Source: Aminobacter carboxidus
Lineage (GTDB): Bacteria; Pseudomonadota; Alphaproteobacteria; Rhizobiales; Rhizobiaceae
Direction of reading: 5' to 3'
DNA: 64,000 nt
Assembly: GCF_014863355.1 (NCBI RefSeq)
Contig: NZ_JACZEP010000007.1
Span: 248,001 to 312,000 of the forward strand
In this document: piece by piece, positions 14,707 through 23,720 of the stretch
Layout of the letters: every line of letters begins with the position of its first letter
Position numbering within the stretch: position 1 is the first letter of the stretch
Position numbers and translations under genes: made by a program
The notes under the pieces: generated by a model
The model's input: the letters and a program-made list of their open reading frames with translations, nothing else
Told to the model about the DNA's origin: nothing
The model's database searches: none

Positions 14707-17205
14707 ATGTCAGACTTTCCGGACGACATGCCCTTCTTCGACGAGCCCGGCGCAATGCCGCCCCGGCCCGCCAGCACGCCCGCGCCCAGCGGTATCGCCG
14801 CGCGTGCCATGGCCGCGCGCCAGGCGCCTGCCGCGCCCGACTACCTCACGGGCCTGAACCCCGAGCAGCGCCTCGCCGTCGAGACCACCGAAGGCCCAGT
14901 CCTGGTGCTTGCGGGTGCCGGCACCGGCAAGACCCGCGTGCTCACCACCCGCATCGCTCATATCCTGAGCCAGGGCCGCGCCTACCCCAGCCAGATCCTC
15001 GCCGTCACCTTCACTAACAAGGCGGCGCGCGAGATGAAGCAGCGCATCGGCCATCTTGTCGGCGAAGCCGTCGAAGGCATGCCCTGGCTCGGCACCTTCC
15101 ACTCCATCGGCGTCAAGATGCTGCGCCGCAATGCTGAGCTGGCAGGCCTGCGCTCCGACTTCACCATTTTGGACACCGACGACGTCATCCGCCTGATCAA
15201 GCAGCTGATCCAGGCCGAAGGCCTCGACGACAAGCGCTGGCCGGCGCGCCAGTTCGCAATGATGATCGACGGCTGGAAGAACAAGGGCCTGGGTCCCGCC
15301 GAGATCCCCGAGGGCGATGCGCGCGCCTTCGCCAACGGCAAGGGCCGCGAGCTCTACAAGGCCTATCAGGACCGCCTGCAGACGCTGAACGCCTGCGATT
15401 TCGGCGATCTTCTGTGCCACCCGATCCGCATCTTCCGCGCCTATCCTGATGTGCTGAAAGAGTACCACAAGCGCTTCAAATACATCCTCGTCGACGAGTA
15501 CCAGGACACCAACACCGCCCAGTACATGTGGTTGCGCCTGCTCGCCCAGGAAACCGGCGCGCCGGGCCAGAAGAACGTCTGCTGCGTCGGCGACGACGAC
15601 CAGTCGATCTATGGCTGGCGCGGTGCCGAGGTCGACAACATCCTGCGCTTCGACAAGGACTTTCCGGGCGCGGTCGTCATTCGGCTTGAGCGCAACTACC
15701 GCTCCACCGCCCACATCCTCGGTGCCGCTTCCCATCTCATCGCCCATAATGAGGGCCGCTTCGGCAAGACGCTGTTCACCGATCGCAACGACCCCGAAGA
15801 TGGCAAGGTCAACGTCCACGCCGCCTGGGACTCCGAGGAAGAAGCCCGCGCCGTCGGCGAGACCATCGAACAGCTGCAGCGCCAGAAGCACAACCTCAAC
15901 GACATGGCGATCCTCGTCCGCGCCTCGTTCCAGATGCGCGAGTTCGAAGACCGTTTCGTCACACTAGGCGTCAACTACCGCGTCGTTGGCGGCCCGCGCT
16001 TCTACGAGCGCCAGGAAATCCGCGATGCCATGGCCTATTTCCGCGTCGTCGCCCAGGGTGCCGACGACCTCGCCTTCGAGCGCATCGTCAACATTCCCAA
16101 GCGTGGCCTTGGCGAAGCCGCCATCCGCCAGGTCCACGACACTGCGCGCGCCCTTGGCGTGCCGATGCTCGAAGCCGCCCGCAACCTCGCCGAAAGCGAC
16201 GAACTCAAGCCCAAGCCGCGTGCCGCGCTCCGCGAAGTCGCAGCCAATTTCGAGCGCTGGCAAAAGGCGCTCGACAACACGCCGCACAACGAACTCGCCG
16301 AGACCATTCTCGAAGAGAGCGGCTACACCGACATGTGGAAGAACGACCGCTCGGCCGAAGCGCCCGGCCGGCTCGAGAACCTGAAAGAGCTGATCCGCTC
16401 GATGGAGGAATACGAGTCGTTGCGCTCGTTCCTCGAACATGTCGCCCTCGTTATGGACGCCGACAAGAACGAGGACCTCGACGCCGTCAACATCATGACG
16501 CTGCACTCGGCCAAGGGCCTCGAATTCGAGACCGTCTTCCTGCCCGGCTGGGAGGAAGGCCTGTTCCCGCACCAGCGCGCGCTTGACGAAGGCGGCCGCT
16601 CGGGCCTCGAGGAAGAGCGCCGCCTCGCTTATGTCGGCCTCACTCGCGCCAAGAAGAACCTGCATCTGTGGTTCGTCTCCAATCGCCGCATCCACGGCCT
16701 GTGGCAGTCGACGATCCCCTCGCGCTTCCTCGACGAGCTGCCCGAGGCACATGTCGAGGTCGCAGATGCCGGCAATTCTTATGGCGGTTACGGCGGCGGC
16801 CGCCAGAACCCCTATGGCGCCTCGCGCTTCGACAGCGTCGGCGAAAAGTCCTTCTCCAACACCTATGCAACGCCGGGCTGGCAGCGCGCGCAGGCAAACC
16901 GCACCGAAGCCACCGATCGCAACTGGGGCTCGCGCTCCGGCCATTCGGTCGAACGCATTGGCTATGGCGAAACCGATTCCGGCTTCGGCGCCGGCCGCGG
17001 CTCGGTCAAGGGCCGCACCATCGATGGCGAACTGATCGCCAAGTCGGTCGCCTCGGAGCCTTCACGCTTCAGTGTCGGCGACCGCGTCTTCCACCAGAAA
17101 TTCGGCAACGGCAACATCTCGGCCATCGACGGCAACAAACTGACCATCGACTTCGACAAGGCCGGTCAGAAGAAGGTGCTGGACGGGTTTGTCAACGCGG
17201 TGTGA
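14707..17205 (+). CDS. uvrD: UvrD/PcrA-type ATP-dependent DNA helicase
   Basis: An 832-residue superfamily 1A helicase that unwinds DNA 3' to 5' in excision and mismatch repair and clears RecA. After a Pro-rich N-terminal extension of about 45 residues come all the helicase motifs: LAGAGTGKTR (Walker A, ~68-77), LVDEYQDTN (~260), VGDDDQSIYGWRGAE (~294), RLERNYRST (~327), TLHSAKGLEFETVFLPG (~597) and YVGLTRAK (~641). The C-terminal ~50 residues (SVGDRVFHQKFGNGNISAID) form the Tudor-like tail typical of PcrA/UvrD. A Gly/Tyr-rich linker precedes it. GGGGC stands 5 bases before the ATG. It is transcribed alone, divergent from the TonB-receptor remnant. Confidence 0.92.
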   Translation: MSDFPDDMPFFDEPGAMPPRPASTPAPSGIAARAMAARQAPAAPDYLTGLNPEQRLAVETTEGPVLVLAGAGTGKTRVLTTRIAHILSQGRAYPSQILAVTFTNKAAREMKQRIGHLVGEAVEGMPWLGTFHSIGVKMLRRNAELAGLRSDFTILDTDDVIRLIKQLIQAEGLDDKRWPARQFAMMIDGWKNKGLGPAEIPEGDARAFANGKGRELYKAYQDRLQTLNACDFGDLLCHPIRIFRAYPDVLKEYHKRFKYILVDEYQDTNTAQYMWLRLLAQETGAPGQKNVCCVGDDDQSIYGWRGAEVDNILRFDKDFPGAVVIRLERNYRSTAHILGAASHLIAHNEGRFGKTLFTDRNDPEDGKVNVHAAWDSEEEARAVGETIEQLQRQKHNLNDMAILVRASFQMREFEDRFVTLGVNYRVVGGPRFYERQEIRDAMAYFRVVAQGADDLAFERIVNIPKRGLGEAAIRQVHDTARALGVPMLEAARNLAESDELKPKPRAALREVAANFERWQKALDNTPHNELAETILEESGYTDMWKNDRSAEAPGRLENLKELIRSMEEYESLRSFLEHVALVMDADKNEDLDAVNIMTLHSAKGLEFETVFLPGWEEGLFPHQRALDEGGRSGLEEERRLAYVGLTRAKKNLHLWFVSNRRIHGLWQSTIPSRFLDELPEAHVEVADAGNSYGGYGGGRQNPYGASRFDSVGEKSFSNTYATPGWQRAQANRTEATDRNWGSRSGHSVERIGYGETDSGFGAGRGSVKGRTIDGELIAKSVASEPSRFSVGDRVFHQKFGNGNISAIDGNKLTIDFDKAGQKKVLDGFVNAV

Positions 17206-17539
17206 GCCTCACCGTTTCCGAACCGGGCGAACCGTAGGTCCCCGGGCCAACTCGGCCTCTGCACAATATCTGCAATAAACTCCTGAAAATCTCCTCGTAG
17301 CGGCCGCAGCGCGTGCGCGATTGCGGGCCACAGATGTCGCATGCAAACGACATCGACCGCCACGTCCCGCACGCCCCGCCAGTTGCGATGGTCACGCAAG
17401 CCGAGCAATCTCAGCCGGTTGTTGCCCATCGCAAGTCCGGAGGGAGTGCCGGCGCCGACCCCACTTACCGGTTGCTGCCTCGCATGCGTAGGAATAACAT
17501 TAGGTTACGCTAATTCACATGGCACAGGGAGGTGAGACG
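17206..17539. other. 334-base gap without a recognised gene
   Basis: The gap between uvrD and the DUF1059 gene has no repeat or hairpin that stands out. A minus-strand frame at 17166-17429 is open but overlaps the uvrD end, has no ribosome site and resembles nothing known to me. The last 50 bases presumably hold the promoter of the DUF1059 gene. Confidence 0.5.
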
Positions 17540-17731
17540 ATGCGCAGATATATCGATTGCCGTGAATTCCCGAGCGAAATGAAATGCACGGTCGCGATCG
17601 TGGCCGACAGCGAGGACGAACTGGTCAACGCCGCCGTCCAGCACGCGGTCGCGGTGCATGGCGAGCACGACACGCCCGATTTCCGCTCCGAGGTCAGGAA
17701 AGCCATTCACGTCGGCTCGCCGCCGGCCTGA
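17540..17731 (+). CDS. DUF1059 domain protein
   Basis: A 63-residue protein that is a single DUF1059 domain: RRYIDCREFPSEMKCTVAIV, then ADSEDELVNAAVQHAVAVHG. The DUF1059 pattern contains two conserved Cys (residues 6 and 14 here), the xDCR start and the DEL...A-HA...HG helix. Its function is not known; some members are stress-induced. A near-perfect ribosome site GGAGGTGA precedes the ATG at 17540, which decides against the longer frame from 17519. It stands alone. Confidence 0.82.
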   Translation: MRRYIDCREFPSEMKCTVAIVADSEDELVNAAVQHAVAVHGEHDTPDFRSEVRKAIHVGSPPA

Positions 17732-17892
17732 TTGATCAGATCGCTGCAGGCCCTGATTTGGCGGACAGTTCACTGCGGATCCTGGTGGCCCAGTATGCCA
17801 AGCGCTTTTGCCGCTCACGCTTCTGCCGCTAGCGGCATGCGAAGCTTACGCTTTTTCTGATTGTCGCACGTAAGTTGGCAAGGCCTGAGCCC

Positions 17893-18198
17893 CTATTGCC
17901 GTTGCGCCCGGCTTTCGCCGCTGCGCATCGCCTTCAACCGTTCGGCCGCAGATGCGGCCAGTTCGGCATAGCGGTCTTCCAGCGCTTCGGCAGCGACCAG
18001 CACCTCGGGCTCGAAATCATTGGCCTCAAGTACCCGCCGCAATTTCTCGACGAATTCTGCCTGCTGCTCGAGCGCGGCAAACAGCTTCTTGACCTGGTCG
18101 CGGCTGATATCGGGATTGGCGAGCGTCGCTGGAACCTCACGCGCCATCTCGGCGCCGGTCTCGGCCTGCTCTCTGAGGATGTCCAGCCAATCAGTCAC
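17893..18198 (-). CDS. Hypothetical helical protein
   Basis: A ~101-residue, acidic, helical protein: TDWLDILREQAETGAEMARE, NPDISRDQVKKLFAALEQQA and VAAEALEDRYAELAASAAER. It has no membrane segment or signal peptide and looks like an amphipathic coiled-coil protein; phasin-like proteins have this look, but no phasin motif is present. A GTG at 18198 is chosen because the protein-like sequence begins there. The open frame goes on to 18321 and overlaps the next gene, which is unlikely to be used. Function unknown. Confidence 0.55.
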   Translation of the reverse strand: MTDWLDILREQAETGAEMAREVPATLANPDISRDQVKKLFAALEQQAEFVEKLRRVLEANDFEPEVLVAAEALEDRYAELAASAAERLKAMRSGESRAQRQ

Positions 18199-18317
18199 GC
18201 TACGCCATACCCTACCCGCCACAATCTTGTCCCCGACCGGGGAAATCGTCAACCGCCCAAGGCAGCCGAAAGCTCTGCGTGGAACGTGCATCCACACCTG
18301 AGGCAGGAGCCCAGCGC

Positions 18318-18692
18318 TCACGCCTTAGCCTTGGCCTCGTGCTTTCTTGCCGCCTCCTCGCATTTGCGCCGGATGTCTTCGACCTCGGTTTCGGTCAAAT
18401 GCTCGATGCCGATGAAGTGGTTCTGCGCCTTGCCGACGCGGATCAACTCGTCGAGCTTGGCCTGAATCGCAGCGCCATCGCGGTTCTGGGTGTTCTGGAT
18501 CAGGAACACCATCAGAAAGGTGATGATGGTCGTGCCGGTGTTGATCACCAGCTGCCAGGTATCGGAAAAGCCGAAGACCGGGCCCGAGGCCGCCCAGACC
18601 AGAACGATCAGACAGCACCCGAGGAAGGTCAGCGGCAGACCTGCGGCATAAGCCACCTTGTTAGCAATCCTGGTGAAAACCCTCTCGAACAT
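18318..18692 (-). CDS. Low-affinity iron permease family membrane protein
   Basis: A 124-residue inner-membrane protein with two hydrophobic segments (LPLTFLGCCLIVLVWAASGP and LVINTGTTIITFLMVFLIQN) linked by FGFSDTW. The conserved TTIITFLMVFLIQNTQNRD followed by an acidic cytoplasmic helix (AAIQAKLDELIRVGKAQNHF) is the signature of the family named after yeast FET4-like low-affinity Fe/Cu permeases. Bacterial members are half-size, and transport has rarely been shown for them. AGGGAA stands 6 bases before the ATG at 18692. No iron-regulated motif was seen. Confidence 0.78.
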   Translation of the reverse strand: MFERVFTRIANKVAYAAGLPLTFLGCCLIVLVWAASGPVFGFSDTWQLVINTGTTIITFLMVFLIQNTQNRDGAAIQAKLDELIRVGKAQNHFIGIEHLTETEVEDIRRKCEEAARKHEAKAKA

Positions 18693-18767
18693 CGGAACTT
18701 CCCTTCGGCTGACGAAAGGAAACAATCGGTGCCCGCGTCGGGTTCCGCAGGACGGGCAGCGGCGTGG

Positions 18768-19409
18768 CTAGCCGTCGCGCCCCTCCCAGCGGTCGAGGAA
18801 CGCCTCGATCGGCTGGCTCTGCATGTCGGGGATGGCCTCGAACAGCCGTTCGGGCGGCCAGTCCCACCAGGCAAGTGCTTCGATACGCGCTGAAATTTCA
18901 GGCGGAAAGCGCAGCTTCAAGCGCTTGGCCGGCACGCCGGCGAAGATCTCGAACGGCCCGACATCGCGTGTCACCACGGCATTCGCCCCAACCACCGCGC
19001 CATTGCCAATGGTCACGCCGGGCATGATGACCGCGCCGTGGCCGATCCAGACGTCATGCCCGATCGCCACCAGCTTGGCCCTGCGGCGCTCGCGGAAATC
19101 GCCGTCGACGCCGAGATAGCGGAAATATTCGTTGGGCCGGTAGCTCACCTTGTGCGTGGTCAGCCGCTCCATCGGATGGTCGAGCGCATTGATGCGCGTG
19201 TTGGCGGCGATCGAGCAGAACTTGCCGATGGTGGTGTAGATCGCCTCGGCATGGCGCTCGAAATAGGAATAGTCGCCGACGACGACCTCGCGCAGCACGA
19301 CGCGCTCGCCAACTGTCACGTGGCGGCCAAGCCGGCAGCCTTTCAGCTCGGAAGTCGGGTGGATGCGCGGCTCGTCATCCTTGAAGCGAAGGTCGGCGGG
19401 AGTGTCCAT
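18768..19409 (-). CDS. Hexapeptide-repeat acetyltransferase (phosphonate-type / CatB-like)
   Basis: A 213-residue left-handed beta-helix acyltransferase. Hexapeptide repeats run from about residue 15 to 160: TSELKGCRLGRHVTVGERVV, then TIGKFCSIAANTRINALDHP, and AIGHDVWIGHGAVIMPGVTI followed by GNGAVVGANAVVTRDVGPFE. The last two segments hold the usual acetyl-CoA site. The arrangement with the RLTTHKVSYRPNEYF loop matches xenobiotic acetyltransferases and the hexapeptide transferase of phosphonate (phn) clusters. No phn genes are present in the window, so the substrate is open. The ATG at 19409 has no strong ribosome site. Confidence 0.8.
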   Translation of the reverse strand: MDTPADLRFKDDEPRIHPTSELKGCRLGRHVTVGERVVLREVVVGDYSYFERHAEAIYTTIGKFCSIAANTRINALDHPMERLTTHKVSYRPNEYFRYLGVDGDFRERRRAKLVAIGHDVWIGHGAVIMPGVTIGNGAVVGANAVVTRDVGPFEIFAGVPAKRLKLRFPPEISARIEALAWWDWPPERLFEAIPDMQSQPIEAFLDRWEGRDG

Positions 19410-19445
19410 CTGCGGGATTTACGCCCGCGCCATCGACCTCGCAAG

Positions 19446-19934
19446 CTATTGCGGCTTACCCTTGGTCCAGATCACGTTCTGGCCGTAAAGCGGCACCGTC
19501 GTCATCGACATCTTGGCCGAGCCGTCCTGCACCTGGCGCGAATGGGCGAGGTAGATCAGCGTCTCGTTCTGCTTGTCATAGATGCGGTTCACCACCTGCT
19601 CTTTCCAGATCAGGCTAATCCCCTGCTTGAACACTTCCTCCCCCTCCTGGCTCAGGTCGATCTCGCCAATGCTGATCGGCCCGGTTTGCTGGCAGGAAAT
19701 GGCTGAATCGGACGGGTTCTCGAACCAGTTGCCCTTCTGCAGCCGGTCGATCACGCCGCGGTCGAAATAGGAGACGTGGCAGGTGACGCCTTCGACCTTC
19801 GGGTCCTTGATCGCCTCGACGATGATGTCGTTACCGAGCCAGTCGACGCCGACCTCGCCGACCTGCTGGGCCATGGCGGGCGAAACGGCACCCAGCGCAA
19901 CTGTCGTGGCAAGGATGGAAAGGGCACGCCGCAT
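19446..19934 (-). CDS. creA: CreA family periplasmic protein
   Basis: A 162-residue protein with a cleavable signal peptide (MRRALSILATTVALGAVSPA, then MAQQ). The mature part is the CreA/YP_DUF domain: VGVDWLGNDIIVEAIKDPKV, GVTCHVSYFDRGVIDRLQKG and NPSDSAISCQQTGPI, with two Cys likely forming a disulfide. CreA proteins are periplasmic and of unknown function; they are named after their position near creBCD in enteric bacteria, an operon that is absent here. AGGAGG stands 5 bases before the ATG at 19934. Confidence 0.87.
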   Translation of the reverse strand: MRRALSILATTVALGAVSPAMAQQVGEVGVDWLGNDIIVEAIKDPKVEGVTCHVSYFDRGVIDRLQKGNWFENPSDSAISCQQTGPISIGEIDLSQEGEEVFKQGISLIWKEQVVNRIYDKQNETLIYLAHSRQVQDGSAKMSMTTVPLYGQNVIWTKGKPQ

Positions 19935-20094
19935 GAAAGCCTCCTGGAATGGTGAAGTCGTCCACACTTGGGTCAGCCGATCGCCCGATGCAAGGCAACA
20001 GCCGGCATGGCGCTCGCGAAATGGTGTTTCGTGGACGAATGAGAGCGTCAACATGTCCCTTTTGGCAAATCACGCGCCGCGCTATGTAGGGTTG

Positions 20095-20256
20095 ATGAAA
20101 CAGGCTTTGCCCACATCGCTCAGGACGGTCGCGTGGATCGCGCTCGGCCTGGCGGCGTTTGCGGCATCCAGCGGCCTTGCCTTCGCCTCCTGGCTGGACA
20201 AGGACGCCGGCATCTTCATGTCGCTGGTCGAAGCGGGCATGTCCTGGTGCTTCTGA
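20095..20256 (+). CDS. Small single-span membrane protein
   Basis: A 53-residue protein with one hydrophobic segment (TVAWIALGLAAFAASSGLAF) and a short C-terminal end DKDAGIFMSLVEAGMSWCF. AGGG lies 4 bases before the ATG at 20095; an ATG at 20053 would add 14 residues. The stop is 34 bases before the SCO1 gene, so the two may be co-transcribed. That would suggest a role near the cytochrome oxidase copper site, but this is only positional. It is not a family I recognise. Confidence 0.5.
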   Translation: MKQALPTSLRTVAWIALGLAAFAASSGLAFASWLDKDAGIFMSLVEAGMSWCF

Positions 20257-20290
20257 GCCGGTCAACAATCTCATGATGGAATCACAATCG

Positions 20291-20869
20291 ATGATGCGCA
20301 CCATTCTTGCCGGCATTCTGATCCTGATGGCTGCCGGCGTCGGCTGGCTGACCTTCGACTGGTACAGCAGCAAGACCAGCGCCCAGGCCTTCGGCGCGCC
20401 TTTCGTGCTCGTCGACCAGAAGGGTGCCGAGATCACCGAAGCCGCCTTCCGCGGCCAGCCGAGCGCAGTCTTCTTCGGCTTCACCCATTGCCCCGAGGTC
20501 TGCCCGACGACGCTGTTCGAGCTCGACGGCCTGCTCAAGCAGATGGGCGACGAAGGCAAGAACCTGCGCGCCTATTTCGTTTCGGTCGATCCCGAGCGCG
20601 ACACGCCCGAGGTCATGAACAGCTACGTCAGCAACGTCTCCGACCGCATCACCGGCATCACCGGCGACCCGGCCAAGATCGCGGCCATGGCCAAGGCCTT
20701 CGGCATCTATTCCAAGAAGGTTCCAACCGAAGGTGGCGACTACACCATGGACCACACGGCGTCGGTGCTGCTGCTCGACAGCAAGGGTGATTTCTTCGGC
20801 ACGATCGCCTATGAGGAGAACCCTGAGACCGCGCTTGCCAAGCTGAAGCGGCTTGCAAACGAAGGCTGA
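20291..20869 (+). CDS. SCO1/SenC/PrrC family copper protein
   Basis: A ~192-residue thioredoxin-like protein anchored by one N-terminal membrane segment (TILAGILILMAAGVGWLTF). It contains the metal motif CPEVC (Cys67 and Cys71 in FTHCPEVCPTT) and the conserved His near 155 (YTMDHTASVLLLDSKG). These three residues bind copper for delivery to the CuA centre of cytochrome c oxidase. The motif VSVDPERDTPEVM is also characteristic. The start is uncertain: ATG pairs at 20273/20276 and at 20291/20294 are all possible, none with a strong ribosome site. It follows the small membrane protein gene and is followed 21 bases later by prmA. Confidence 0.87.
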   Translation: MMRTILAGILILMAAGVGWLTFDWYSSKTSAQAFGAPFVLVDQKGAEITEAAFRGQPSAVFFGFTHCPEVCPTTLFELDGLLKQMGDEGKNLRAYFVSVDPERDTPEVMNSYVSNVSDRITGITGDPAKIAAMAKAFGIYSKKVPTEGGDYTMDHTASVLLLDSKGDFFGTIAYEENPETALAKLKRLANEG

Positions 20870-20890
20870 CCCTTCTCCACCGGACCTGAC

Positions 20891-21763
20891 ATGACCCAGA
20901 CACGGCTGCACATCACCACCGGCCGCGAAGTTGCCAATCGCATCTTTGCCGCACTCGAAGCCGCCTTCGAGAGCGACGGCTGGCCGATCGCCATGATCGA
21001 GATCGACGAGGACCGCGACATCCACGAAGTGTCGCTTTATGCCGATGGTGAGGTCGTCGACATCGAACGCCGCATGGCCGAAGTCCTGTCTTCGGAAGGT
21101 CATGCCGGCGGCATCGAACGCGAAGTGCTGCCCGATGTCGACTGGGTGGCGAAGTCGCTCGAAGGCCTGAAGCCGGTCGAAGCCGGCCGCTTCATCGTCC
21201 ACGGCAGCCATGACCGCAAGGACGTGCGCGCCGACCAGATCGCCATCGAGATCGAGGCCGGCCTCGCCTTCGGCACCGGCCATCACGGCACGACATCAGG
21301 CTGCCTCGAGATGATCGAAAAGGTCATTGCAGAGGAAAAGCCTACCAATGCGCTCGACCTCGGCACCGGCAGTGCCGTGCTTGCCATCGCGGTTGCCAAG
21401 CTGGCACCTATCCCGGTGCTGGCCACCGACATCGACCCGGTGGCGACCGAAGTCGCCGCCGCCAATGTCCGCCTCAACGGCGCTGCCGACCATGTCGAGA
21501 CGGCAACGGCGGAAGGCTTCGACGACCCGATCTTCGCCGCGCGCGGCCCGTTCGACCTGATCGTCGCCAACATCCTGGCCCAGCCGCTGATGCAGCTCGC
21601 CCCTGAAATGGCCGCGCATCTGGCTGCAGATGGCTCGCTGGTGCTCTCGGGTATCCTCGACCGCCAGCACGACGCCGTGGTCGAAGCCTATGTCGCGGCC
21701 AAATTCCGCCATATCGAAACCTTCCACAGGGAAGGCTGGGTGACGATCCACCTCAAGAACTGA
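20891..21763 (+). CDS. prmA: Ribosomal protein L11 methyltransferase
   Basis: A 290-residue cytoplasmic enzyme that trimethylates Lys and the N-terminus of ribosomal protein L11 with S-adenosylmethionine. The N-terminal ~110 residues are the L11-recognition domain. The catalytic part has the PrmA-specific segment [15 protein letters not shown], the SAM-binding motif [17 protein letters not shown] at about residue 150, and [11 protein letters not shown], the NxL catalytic motif of class I methyltransferases. The closing segment [10 protein letters not shown] is standard. Length fits the family. It follows SCO1 closely in the same direction. Confidence 0.92.
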   Translation: MTQTRLHITTGREVANRIFAALEAAFESDGWPIAMIEIDEDRDIHEVSLYADGEVVDIERRMAEVLSSEGHAGGIEREVLPDVDWVAKSLEGLKPVEAGRFIVHGSHDRKDVRADQIAIEIEAGLAFGTGHHGTTSGCLEMIEKVIAEEKPTNALDLGTGSAVLAIAVAKLAPIPVLATDIDPVATEVAAANVRLNGAADHVETATAEGFDDPIFAARGPFDLIVANILAQPLMQLAPEMAAHLAADGSLVLSGILDRQHDAVVEAYVAAKFRHIETFHREGWVTIHLKN

Positions 21764-21845
21764 CCGCCCTGGCACAAGCCGGTAGCGTTGCCAGCGGGGG
21801 CGCGCGACGATAGGTTCGCCGGAAATCAGTTTCCGGGAAACCACC

Positions 21846-23675
21846 ATGTTCCAGTCCTTCGATTCCGCTGGCGATCCCTCCGTCGGCAAGCCGCGCGTGG
21901 CACTCCTGCGGCAGTGGCTGAAGGAGAACGCCCTCGACGGCTTCATCGTGCCGCGCGCCGACGAGCATCAGGGCGAATACGTCGCTCCACGCTCGAATCG
22001 CCTGCGCTGGCTGACCGGCTTCAGCGGCTCGGCTGGCGTCGCCATCGTGCTTGTCAGGAGCGCATACATCTTCGTCGACGGCCGCTACACGCTGCAGGTG
22101 CGCGACGAGGTCGATCTCGACATTTTCACTGTCGAAAGCCTGATCGACAACCCGCCGTCGCTGTGGATCAGGGAGAGCCTGCCCAAGGGCACGCGGCTCG
22201 GTTTCGACCCCTGGTTGCATACGATGGGCGAGGTCAAGGCGCTCACCGCAGCGGCTGAAAAGGTCGGCGCCGTGCTGGTCCCCCTCGCCCGCAACGCCAT
22301 CGACGCGATCTGGGAAGACCAGCCCGACGCGCCACTGGCCCCGGTCGAGATCCACCCCGAGGCCTTTGCCGGTGAACTCGCCAAGGACAAGCTCAAGCGG
22401 CTGACTGCGGCGATCGAAAACGACGGCGCCACCCATGCGATCCTGACCGACCCGTCATCGCTCGCCTGGGCCTTCAACATCCGTGGCGGCGACGTGCCCC
22501 ACACGCCGCTTGCGCTTGGCTTCGCCATCCTCGCCGCCGACGGTTCGCATGCGGTGTTCATGGACAAACGCAAGCTTGGCCGCACCGAAGAGGCCTATCT
22601 CACCCAGTTGGCCGACATCAAGGCGCCAAGCAAGCTCGACGACGCGGTCACAGCCCTCGCCAAGTCAGGCGCCAAAATCGCCCTCGACCCCGTGCTTGCC
22701 GCCGACCGGCTGCGCGCCCTGATCGAAGACAATGGCGGCACGGTGGTGCAAGTGCCGGACCCGGCGCGCCTGCCGCGCGCGACCAAGAATGCCGCAGAGA
22801 TATCTGGCTCACGCGCCGCCCATCGCCGTGACGGTGCAGCCGTCGCCAAGCTGCTGTGCTGGCTCGACCGCCAAGAGCCGGGCAAGCTCGACGAGATCGC
22901 AGTGGTCACCAAGCTGGAAGAATGCCGCCGCACCACCGGCGAGGAAACCCAGATGCCGCTGCGCGATGTGTCGTTCGACACCATCTCTGGCGCAGGCCCC
23001 AACGGCGCGATCATGCACTACCGCGTATCCAAGGCGACGAGCCGCGTGCTCGCCGAGGGCGAGCTGTTCCTGCTCGATTCGGGCGCGCAATATCAGGACG
23101 GCACCACCGACATCACCCGCACGATGCCTGTGGGCAAACCGACCGAAGAAATGCGCGAGCGCTTCACGCTGGTGCTCAAGGGAATGATCGCGATCTCGCT
23201 CGCGCGCTTCCCGAAAGGCACGCGCGGCGCCGATATCGATGCGCTTGCCCGCATCGCCTTGTGGAAGTGTGGCCTCGACTACGCCCATGGCACCGGCCAC
23301 GGCGTCGGCTCGTACCTCGCCGTGCATGAGGGCCCGCAGCGCATCGCCAAGACGGGCATGGAAAAGCTGCTCGCCGGCATGATCCTGTCCAACGAGCCCG
23401 GCTACTACAAGGAAGGCCACTACGGCATCCGGCTGGAAAACCTGATTCTGGTGACGCCGGCTGGCGAACTGTCCGGCGGCGACATCGCCATGCATGGCTT
23501 CGAAACGCTGACGCTGGCGCCCTTCGACCAGCGTCTGCTGCGCGCCGACCTGCTGACACGCGAGGAGCTCGACTGGCTCAACGTCTATCATGCCCGCGTG
23601 CTGGCCGAGATCGGTCCGATGCTTGATGGCGAAACGCTGGCCTGGCTGGAAAACGCGACCGCGCAGATCGCCTGA
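21846..23675 (+). CDS. Xaa-Pro aminopeptidase (aminopeptidase P, M24B)
   Basis: A 609-residue cytoplasmic metallopeptidase that removes N-terminal residues next to proline. It has the three-domain layout of long-type aminopeptidase P: two creatinase-like N domains (VPRADEHQGEYVAPRSNRLR near residue 36; YIFVDGRYTLQVRDEVDLDI near 75) and a C-terminal pita-bread domain. Metal-binding residues are in LLDSGAQYQDGTTDITRTMP (two Asp), GTGHGVGSYLAVHEGPQ (His), NEPGYYKEGHYGIRLENL (Glu), followed by the C-terminal M24 extension. GGGAA lies just upstream of the ATG. A 21-base GC hairpin follows the gene. Confidence 0.92.
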   Translation: MFQSFDSAGDPSVGKPRVALLRQWLKENALDGFIVPRADEHQGEYVAPRSNRLRWLTGFSGSAGVAIVLVRSAYIFVDGRYTLQVRDEVDLDIFTVESLIDNPPSLWIRESLPKGTRLGFDPWLHTMGEVKALTAAAEKVGAVLVPLARNAIDAIWEDQPDAPLAPVEIHPEAFAGELAKDKLKRLTAAIENDGATHAILTDPSSLAWAFNIRGGDVPHTPLALGFAILAADGSHAVFMDKRKLGRTEEAYLTQLADIKAPSKLDDAVTALAKSGAKIALDPVLAADRLRALIEDNGGTVVQVPDPARLPRATKNAAEISGSRAAHRRDGAAVAKLLCWLDRQEPGKLDEIAVVTKLEECRRTTGEETQMPLRDVSFDTISGAGPNGAIMHYRVSKATSRVLAEGELFLLDSGAQYQDGTTDITRTMPVGKPTEEMRERFTLVLKGMIAISLARFPKGTRGADIDALARIALWKCGLDYAHGTGHGVGSYLAVHEGPQRIAKTGMEKLLAGMILSNEPGYYKEGHYGIRLENLILVTPAGELSGGDIAMHGFETLTLAPFDQRLLRADLLTREELDWLNVYHARVLAEIGPMLDGETLAWLENATAQIA

Positions 23676-23693
23676 ACGGCCGTTGGTGGATGA

Positions 23694-23714
23694 CCCGCCG
23701 CGCTTGGCGGCGGG
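23694..23714. terminator. GC hairpin between convergent genes
   Basis: CCCGCCGC and GCGGCGGG form an 8-bp stem with a 5-base loop between the stop of the aminopeptidase gene (23675) and the stop of azlD (23721). It could end both transcripts; it lacks a T run. Confidence 0.45.
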
Positions 23715-23720
23715 ATTGCC

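Noticed and set aside
17166-17429. An 87-codon minus-strand frame after uvrD
   Set aside because: It overlaps the uvrD 3' end, has no ribosome site and resembles no known family.
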